Shown here: positions 1 through 4,663 of the stretch, piece after piece
Layout: each line of letters starts with the position of its first letter
How positions within the stretch are numbered: the first letter of the stretch is position 1
Translations under genes and position numbers: made by a program
The notes under the pieces: model-generated
Database searches by the model: none
Told to the model about the DNA's origin: nothing
The model's input: the letters and a program-made list of their open reading frames with translations, nothing else
Source of the DNA: Deltaproteobacteria bacterium
Lineage (GTDB): Bacteria; Desulfobacterota; DSM-4660; Desulfatiglandales; B25-G16
Direction of reading: 5' to 3'
Length of the DNA stretch: 10,027 nucleotides
NCBI GenBank assembly: GCA_020348625.1
Contig: CP070752.1
Coordinates: 1,776,794-1,786,820 of the forward strand

Positions 1-175
1 CCATAACCTCACCTAATTCTCTGCACTGGGCCAACCAGTTCTGAAAATGCTCGCCTCCACCAAAATAGACCTTTTTCCATCGGTTTCCTTGCGCGTCTAC
101 CTTTTCCCTGATCTCCTCTTCTTCGGCCATCCTCTCTCGTACCGCTTTGCCTTGACCATTATTATCACAACCCAT
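1..175 (-). CDS. N-terminal part of a small conserved-looking protein, cut by the window edge
   Basis: An open frame starts at an ATG (complement of 173-175) and runs off the left edge after 58 codons. The start is well supported: an AGGAG ribosome binding site (complement of 183-187) lies 7 nt upstream. The protein begins MGCDNNGQGK, has a charged, glutamate-rich segment at about residues 13-25, then KVYFGGGEHFQNWLAQCREL at about 36-55. The GGGEHF..WL pattern looks like a structured domain, and I have a vague memory of similar small anaerobe proteins, but I cannot name a family or function. There is no signal peptide or membrane segment in the visible part. A promoter-like site lies about 170 nt upstream, which would leave a long leader. 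The C-terminus is outside the window. Confidence 0.7.
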   Translation of the reverse strand, partial: MGCDNNGQGKAVRERMAEEEEIREKVDAQGNRWKKVYFGGGEHFQNWLAQCRELGEVM

Positions 176-182
176 TTGCTTT

Positions 183-187
183 CTCCT
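183..187 (-). promoter_or_regulatory. Ribosome binding site of the left-edge gene
   Basis: The minus strand reads AGGAG, then 7 nt, then ATG. This is a near-consensus Shine-Dalgarno sequence. It is the main reason for accepting the truncated frame at 1-175 as a real gene. Confidence 0.7.
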
Positions 188-208
188 CATGAATGAAGTC
201 TCTTGGAA

Positions 209-244
209 CTGCTCACCGACCGATATCATGGGTCAGGGGAGCAG
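209..244 (-). promoter_or_regulatory. Leader hairpin upstream of the left-edge gene
   Basis: CTGCTC (209-214) pairs with GAGCAG (239-244), and inside them GACC pairs with GGTC across a short loop, with a small internal loop between the two stems. It lies in the presumed 5' leader of the minus-strand gene, about 35 nt upstream of its start. No T-run follows on the minus strand, so it does not look like a terminator there. A regulatory role is inference only. Confidence 0.3.
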
Positions 245-347
245 TAAAAAAGGTGCATAGTTAGGAAAGCATCGAACTGCCACTCGCTCCAGTCTGGCCT
301 CTTGATCTTTGTTTTCGGTCAAACCTCAAGCCCAACCGCTGTAAAAA

Positions 348-377
348 ACTATAACCTCTAACCTCTATTGTCAATAG
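348..377 (-). promoter_or_regulatory. Promoter-like site overlapped by a perfect palindrome
   Basis: The minus strand shows a perfect -35 hexamer TTGACA (complement of 369-374) and a -10-like TATAGT (complement of 348-353, 5 of 6 to consensus), separated by 15 bp, which is short for a sigma-70 promoter. The -35 lies inside a perfect inverted repeat, CTATTG-T-CAATAG (365-377). The spacer holds a 7-bp unit, TAGAGGT, in tandem twice. It points toward the left-edge gene. A repressor operator over the -35 is a reasonable inference. Confidence 0.4.
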
Positions 378-489
378 TCGGCTCGATATCGCCTCCCACG
401 CCGATTCACCATATACGCGTTTCTTCTTCGTGATTATTATTAGCCTGTTCCATAATAACAACCTGTGCAACAGCAAGAGAAAGGCAAGG

Positions 490-512
490 GATCATTAAGG
501 CGGCAAATGATC
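490..512. repeat. Inverted repeat, 7-bp arms and 9-nt loop
   Basis: GATCATT (490-496) and AATGATC (506-512) are perfect inverted copies around a 9-nt centre. It lies in the gene-poor spacer, not next to a start codon. It could be an operator or a small hairpin. No T-run follows on either strand. Confidence 0.3.
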
Positions 513-620
513 ACGGTAGGAGTTTTGCGTTTACCTGTCTGAACAATACTAATTATTACTTGAACCTTTTCATGCTCAGGGCTGTTGCGCAAACATGGCA
601 GGCACAGATCGAGCAAATTT

Positions 621-728
621 TCAATAACACGCAGACTGGCTGCACTTTTTGTTTGCCTGCTCTGAGAATCTCTTGTAGTATAGCAGAAAATCTTTTTCAA
701 GCATCCGGTGTTCAAATGAGAGCGACAT
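621..728 (-). CDS. Possible small ORF, 35 codons
   Basis: An ATG (complement of 726-728) is preceded, 5 nt upstream, by GAGGTGG (complement of 734-740), a good ribosome binding site. The frame runs 35 codons to a TGA (621-623). The peptide begins MSLSFEHRMLEKDFLLYYKR and is hydrophilic and helical-looking, with two cysteines near the end. It is too short for a confident call. It may be a real small protein, the start of a frameshifted gene (another minus-strand frame stays open past its stop toward 440), or chance. I do not recognise it. Confidence 0.25.
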   Translation of the reverse strand: MSLSFEHRMLEKDFLLYYKRFSEQANKKCSQSACY

Positions 729-933
729 TTCTTCCACCTCATGACGAACTGGTGTTTGAGAAAACACACCGTGCCCTTTGCCCTTCTTGTGCTATTTCCT
801 GAGAACCCGATGAAAAAGATCTGACCGTTTTCCCAGATAGAAAAACCAATTCATTAGCATCTACATTGAGCAGGAGGTTACGGGAATAGCTCCAATTCAT
901 TGAGATTCCACACCCACCGCTTTCATACTAGAG

Positions 934-941
934 AAAGGAGG
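934..941 (+). promoter_or_regulatory. Strong ribosome binding site of the radical SAM gene
   Basis: AAAGGAGG ends 6 nt before the ATG at 948. This near-perfect Shine-Dalgarno sequence decides the start: the frame is also open upstream from 900, but that start has no comparable site. Confidence 0.8.
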
Positions 942-947
942 CGAGCC

Positions 948-2342
948 ATGGACTTGTCCTTTAAAGAGCAGACGGCCCAACAAGCTGCTCGGACCATTAT
1001 CCGCATGTTGCCAAAGATCTCGGATGAAAACCTTGTCCGCCTTACCCATCTGGGGCGGTGGCTGAGCGATGAACCCGATATCCTCAACGGAATCGAAAAA
1101 GTCAGGCGTTTACTCGAAACCCCCGCGCATCCAGCAAAGGATCTGTTTCGCCGAGTTCTCACGTACCTTCCGGCAAAAAGGAGAATTCGGCTGTTTGAGA
1201 CGCTCTTCCATGCAGCCTGGTTTGAAGGGAGCATGCTCAGGACTAAGTGGGAAGCCAAGTTAGGCGCTCGTCCCCCTTTTATTATGATCCTGAGCCCCAC
1301 GCTCCGATGTAATCTTCGTTGCAAGGGTTGTTACACACTGGGTTATGGCATGAAACCCGAACTATCACTTGAGGTTGTGGATCGTCTGCTCGCGGAATGC
1401 GAGGAATTGGGCATTTACTTTGTCACCATACTTGGGGGAGAACCCCTGGTCTATCCGCATCTGTTCACGATCCTGGAAAGGCATCCTTCAATCTTCTTTC
1501 AGGTTTACACAAATGGAACCCTGATGACCCGGGAAAAGGCCGACCGCTTCGCCGAACTTGGGAATACCGCTGTGGTTCTCAGCATCGAAGGGGGTGAACG
1601 GGAGACCGATAAATGGCGAGGACAAGGGGTGTACAAAAAGATCATGAAGGCCTTCGAATACCTTTACGACGCTCGCGTCATCATAGGAACTTCCGCCACG
1701 GTCACCCGCCAGAATGTGCAGGTCGTCTCCTCATATCATTTTATTGACAAAATGATTTCCCTCGGTTCTATGGCGCAGATGTATTTCCTATACATTCCCG
1801 TTAATGGGCAGGCTGACTTCTCGCTTATGGTCACACCGGAGCAAAGAGATCATTTGAGAAGACAAGTCTTATCCATAAGGAACAAGCGCCCCATATTTAT
1901 ACTCGATTTTTGGAATGATGGACCCTATGTTGAAGGCTGCATCGCAGGAGGCCGGAGATACTTTCATGTGAATGCAAAAGGGGACGTGGAGCCGTGCGTG
2001 TATACCCACATCGCCGTCGATAATATCAAGGAGACCCCACTTGTTGAGGCCTTAACCAGTCCTTTGTTTCGGTATATCCGTTCCTGCCAGCCTCACAACC
2101 CCAACCATCTACGACCTTGTATGATTATCGACAACCCCCATGTCATGCGGGAGGTCGTGAAGAAAACGAACGCACGGTACACCCATCCGGGGGCTGAGGA
2201 AATCTATACGGTCAACAAAGACCGGATGGACGCCTATGCCGCAAGATGGGGGAAATACGCCGATCGCATCTGGAGAGAAGAATACAACGAGGGGCGGTTA
2301 GAAGGCGAGCAGGAGAGCTCTTCAGTGGCCCAGCTTGAATAA
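948..2342 (+). CDS. Radical SAM protein with a C-terminal auxiliary-cluster-like cysteine region
   Basis: A 464-residue cytosolic protein. After an N-terminal helical region of about 110 residues, a radical SAM core opens with the CX3CX2C motif C121-C125-C128 (CNLRCKGC), which binds the 4Fe-4S cluster that cleaves S-adenosylmethionine. GGEP follows at 163-166, the glycine-rich SAM-contacting motif, and YTNG at 187-190. The C-terminal part has C331 in GCIAGGRRYFHVN, C350 in GDVEPC, C380 and C391 in HLRPC, a SPASM/Twitch-like arrangement that may hold an auxiliary cluster. I recall this architecture from anaerobic Desulfobacterota and relatives, but its substrate is unknown to me. The start is fixed by AAAGGAGG at 934-941. 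It appears monocistronic and converges on the HD gene with a 24-bp gap. No peptide precursor gene is seen next to it, so peptide maturation is not supported. Confidence 0.88.
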   Translation: MDLSFKEQTAQQAARTIIRMLPKISDENLVRLTHLGRWLSDEPDILNGIEKVRRLLETPAHPAKDLFRRVLTYLPAKRRIRLFETLFHAAWFEGSMLRTKWEAKLGARPPFIMILSPTLRCNLRCKGCYTLGYGMKPELSLEVVDRLLAECEELGIYFVTILGGEPLVYPHLFTILERHPSIFFQVYTNGTLMTREKADRFAELGNTAVVLSIEGGERETDKWRGQGVYKKIMKAFEYLYDARVIIGTSATVTRQNVQVVSSYHFIDKMISLGSMAQMYFLYIPVNGQADFSLMVTPEQRDHLRRQVLSIRNKRPIFILDFWNDGPYVEGCIAGGRRYFHVNAKGDVEPCVYTHIAVDNIKETPLVEALTSPLFRYIRSCQPHNPNHLRPCMIIDNPHVMREVVKKTNARYTHPGAEEIYTVNKDRMDAYAARWGKYADRIWREEYNEGRLEGEQESSSVAQLE

Positions 2343-2366
2343 GGTTGCATAGTCTTGGAAAACCCG

Positions 2367-2975
2367 TCAAATGAGGGTGGAGTGTTCGACTTCTTCCTGC
2401 TCCCCTTGCTCCAGCAATAGGGGAAGCTCCTCAGGTGTGAAATCCAAAGTGGAAAATATCCTGGTCTCAAGCTCATAGGTCTTGGCCTCAAGTCTGGCAA
2501 TCCGTTCCATTGCATTCATATCCAAGCCATTGCCCCCATAGCGTTCTTTCAGATCGGCAAATCGGTCTGCCAGAGACACAACCGTGGTGTGCATCACCCG
2601 TTTATCCGAATAATTGAGAATCTCCTCTTCCGATAGCACGTGTAACCCCGTCTTTTCTTTGAGCTTGATGTGCTCAGCCACGATTTCACCTATTCTATCG
2701 AAGCCGAGTTTCGCAAGGACCTCATTGCCGCTCTTGGCGTGGTCTCGTCCCTCTACTAAACCCTCCATCTTGGTCAAATCGTGCAGCAGTGCGGCCGCCC
2801 TGATCTCAGGTATGTTAAGGTCTTTGCCCTGTTCGTTCAGGTGCTCAGCCAGGAAAACCGCAACCCTGCAAACCATCTCACTGTGCTGAATGATGTGTTC
2901 CGGAACACTATATCTTTCCAGAAGACTATAGCACTCATCTGATGAAGGAGCTTTGTGGGTAATTTTTGCATTCAT
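2367..2975 (-). CDS. HD-domain phosphohydrolase
   Basis: A 202-residue soluble protein with the HD superfamily metal-binding pattern: H31 (QHSEMV), H65-D66 (LLHDLTK), H79 (RDHAKSG), H102 (AEHIKLK) and D124 (NYSDKR). These would ligate one or two divalent metals and hydrolyse a phosphate ester, probably in a nucleotide or other small phosphorylated compound. The length suits stand-alone HD/HDIG proteins. The C-terminal 60 or so residues are acidic and helical. The substrate cannot be told from sequence. The start is the ATG at 2975, with only a weak GAAG-like ribosome binding site; no better start is visible nearby. It is convergent with the radical SAM gene, and its promoter must lie in the spacer that also contains repeat copy A. 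Confidence 0.85.
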   Translation of the reverse strand: MNAKITHKAPSSDECYSLLERYSVPEHIIQHSEMVCRVAVFLAEHLNEQGKDLNIPEIRAAALLHDLTKMEGLVEGRDHAKSGNEVLAKLGFDRIGEIVAEHIKLKEKTGLHVLSEEEILNYSDKRVMHTTVVSLADRFADLKERYGGNGLDMNAMERIARLEAKTYELETRIFSTLDFTPEELPLLLEQGEQEEVEHSTLI

Positions 2976-3096
2976 GACTTCTACATTTCAATCAAATCTT
3001 CGAAACAGGTTCATAACCTACGTAAACCATGCTGAGCTGTTACTACACAATACCCTTGCCCCTGGTAACTCTTTACCTTTTTGAAATTAATCCTAC

Positions 3097-3283
3097 GCCG
3101 AGCATGGAGATGTCTTTTTTTGACTCTGTCCTCCCATGGTTCAGAGGAGTGGGCGTTTCAAAACGACGCACAAAGGCTGGTACCCTAGTGCTAAGGCTTA
3201 TGGGGAGGTGCGCCGGTTTGAAACGGCCCTGTGCGGGGCCTTGTTTAGAGGGCAGAGCAAAAAAAGATATCCCCATGCTCGGT
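3097..3283. repeat. Palindromic MITE-like repeat, copy A (187 bp)
   Basis: About 94 % identical (12 differences by my count) and equal in length to copy B at 9626-9812, in the same orientation. Terminal inverted repeats of 23 bp (3100-3122 with 3258-3280, 21 of 23 matching, starting GAGCATGG) extend outward by three more pairs. Moving inward: CTCTGTCCTC (3124-3133) pairs with GAGGGCAGAG (3248-3257); a right side hairpin GGCCC/GGGCC lies at 3225-3240; a middle stem of 17 bp, 15 matching, is formed by 3155-3171 and 3208-3224; a terminal hairpin CCCTAG-TG-CTAAGG lies at 3183-3196. No transposase is inside and no target duplication is obvious. Frames open through it on both strands look like by-products of the palindrome. 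It is probably a non-autonomous mobile element or a structured RNA/REP-like repeat. Confidence 0.85.
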
Positions 3284-3414
3284 TCCCCCTGGGTTCCATT
3301 ATGAATAGCCCCCGGGCATTGGTAAATGGACAGGAGCGCCACCTTTTCAAAGAGGCAAAGTGTTACTGCCCATCGAATATCACAGATAGGCATTCCTGAA
3401 AAGCCAGAAGAATG

Positions 3415-3436
3415 GACGAGCGACACAAATCTCGTC
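3415..3436. repeat. Inverted repeat, 6-bp arms
   Basis: GACGAG (3415-3420) and CTCGTC (3431-3436) are perfect inverted copies with a 10-nt centre. They lie about 10 bp upstream of the TTGACA at 3446, where an operator for the downstream gene could be. Weak evidence. Confidence 0.25.
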
Positions 3437-3525
3437 TCATAGGACTTGACATCAACCTCACGCTCGGACTAAAGAAAGTGAACAAAAGATTGCCCAGCAT
3501 GAAACACCTTACCCATTAATGCCGC

Positions 3526-3548
3526 ACTCTTGCATCTAGAACAAGAGT
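3526..3548. repeat. Inverted repeat, 7-bp arms and 9-nt loop, upstream of the GalT-like gene
   Basis: ACTCTTG (3526-3532) and CAAGAGT (3542-3548) are perfect inverted copies. They lie 57-79 nt before the ATG of the GalT-like gene, a suitable place for an operator or a leader hairpin. There is no T-run, so it does not look like a terminator. Confidence 0.35.
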
Positions 3549-3604
3549 CAGTCTGGAAATGAACTGATGCTATTGAGCATTTTGAAGAAGAAAGCGGTAG
3601 CCCC

Positions 3605-4663
3605 ATGAGCATTGACTTTAAGAAAACCGTATCAAAGGCCTATTTCCTCAACCCATTCAAAGACTTCTCCTTGGATGAAATCCCCTTTGAGATACGTTAC
3701 GACCCGTTGACAGGTGAAACGGGTCGCCTCTACGATCTCCCTTACAAGGCACCTGAGCGCTTTGATCTTGAAGAGATAATTCGGCGATCGAAAGAGGTGT
3801 TTTGTCCTTTCTGTCCGGAGGCACTCGAAGAATCTACACCGCTCTTTCCAAAGGATTTTATCCCAGAGGGAAGGATAAAGGAAGGCGACGCCACTCTCAT
3901 ACCAAATCTGATCCCCTTTGATACCTATGCCGGTGTTTCCATCATGTCCTCGGAACACTACCTCCCGATAAAGGCGTTAACATCGGAGAGACTGAGGGAT
4001 TCTTTCTCCGCTGCCCACTCCTTTATCAGGAGGGTAGCGGATTATGATCCGCAGGTGCGATATTTTTCCATTAACTGGAATTACATGCCCGATTCAGGAT
4101 CAAGCATTGTCCATCCGCATCTGCAGGTGAATTGCGGCTACATACCAACGAATCAGGAACGGATGCAGATCGAGGGCTGCAAGCGATACCTCACCGAAAA
4201 CGAAACAAGCTTCTGGCAGGACTTCGTGACCTCAGAGAAGCAAATCGGTGAACGCTACATCGGCGAAATTGGATCTACCTTTTGGGTTTTGAGCTTTGTC
4301 CCCCAGACATTTTTGCCCGATGTCTGGTGCATCTTTCCAGATCATTACTCTCTGATTCAGACGGATACTGCCGAGCTATTTCCGTTTCTGCAAGGGTTAT
4401 CGAGCGTGCTTCGTTATTTCGAGCAAGAAAATATTCCCTCTTTCAACCTATCGGTTTTCTCGGTCAAGGACGATGATTATTTCAGGGTTAACGCCAGAAT
4501 CTGTCCCAGGCTGCTCCCCCGGCCTATCGGTAATAGCGATCGGGCCTATCTCCAAACCCTGCACAAGGAATCGTATGCCATCAGGCCGCCAGAATCTGTG
4601 TGCCCCACATTGAGAGAAGTGTTCGCCGCATCTTGTCCAACATCGATGAATTCCTCGGAATGA
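3605..4663 (+). CDS. Galactose-1-phosphate uridylyltransferase-like protein (HIT superfamily)
   Basis: 352 residues, about the length of GalT. The first half keeps the zinc and catalytic set known from E. coli GalT: C67 and C70 (CPFC), H118 (SSEHYL), then H170-P-H172-L-Q174. By analogy C67, C70, H118 and H170 hold zinc, and H172 is the histidine that becomes nucleotidylated. In the second half, the segment that in GalT carries the second metal site (WQLHAHFYPPLL) corresponds to FRVNARICPRLL at about 293-304, so both histidines appear replaced by N296 and R298. It is therefore probably a nucleotidyltransferase or phosphorylase of this fold, but galactose-1-phosphate as substrate is not assured. 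No gal genes or sugar transporters are nearby. The ribosome binding site is weak (purine-rich GAAGAAGAAAG). Its TGA directly abuts the recD2 stop on the other strand. Confidence 0.8.
   Translation: MSIDFKKTVSKAYFLNPFKDFSLDEIPFEIRYDPLTGETGRLYDLPYKAPERFDLEEIIRRSKEVFCPFCPEALEESTPLFPKDFIPEGRIKEGDATLIPNLIPFDTYAGVSIMSSEHYLPIKALTSERLRDSFSAAHSFIRRVADYDPQVRYFSINWNYMPDSGSSIVHPHLQVNCGYIPTNQERMQIEGCKRYLTENETSFWQDFVTSEKQIGERYIGEIGSTFWVLSFVPQTFLPDVWCIFPDHYSLIQTDTAELFPFLQGLSSVLRYFEQENIPSFNLSVFSVKDDDYFRVNARICPRLLPRPIGNSDRAYLQTLHKESYAIRPPESVCPTLREVFAASCPTSMNSSE

Larger units (their letters stand above)
191..947. other. Gene-poor spacer of about 750 bp
   Basis: No convincing long gene is visible on either strand. 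Longer open frames exist (minus 440-769, plus 560-802, minus 261-476), but they overlap each other, have no good ribosome binding site and resemble nothing I know. Items with some support are a promoter/palindrome at 348-377 (-), a hairpin at 209-244, a 7-bp-arm inverted repeat at 490-512, a 35-codon ORF with a ribosome binding site at 621-728 (-), and the radical SAM gene's ribosome binding site at 934-941. The segment could contain a decayed gene or an unrecognised RNA. Confidence 0.5.
2976..3604. other. Divergent intergenic spacer of about 630 bp
   Basis: It lies between the divergent HD and GalT-like genes. It contains repeat copy A (3097-3283) and two small inverted repeats (3415-3436 and 3526-3548). 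A TTGACA at 3446-3451 on the plus strand has no good -10 partner at normal spacing. Open frames across 3029-3426 on both strands are products of the repeat and not accepted as genes. The remainder, about 3284-3604, shows no recognisable gene or known RNA. Confidence 0.55.

Noticed and set aside
440..802. Overlapping open frames on both strands (minus 440-769, plus 560-802)
   Set aside because: They overlap in antisense, lack good ribosome binding sites and show no recognisable domain. Only the shorter ORF at 621-728 has a start signal.
900..929. Promoter-like TTGAGA and CATACT with 18-bp spacing before the radical SAM gene
   Set aside because: Transcription would begin at about 936, inside the ribosome binding site, so it is unlikely to drive this gene.
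900..947. Upstream extension of the radical SAM gene by 16 residues
   Set aside because: AAAGGAGG at 934-941 sits 6 nt before the ATG at 948, which is the better start.
3446..3475. TTGACA before the GalT-like gene as a sigma-70 promoter
   Set aside because: The -35 hexamer is perfect but no -10 better than 3 of 6 is found at 16-18 bp spacing.
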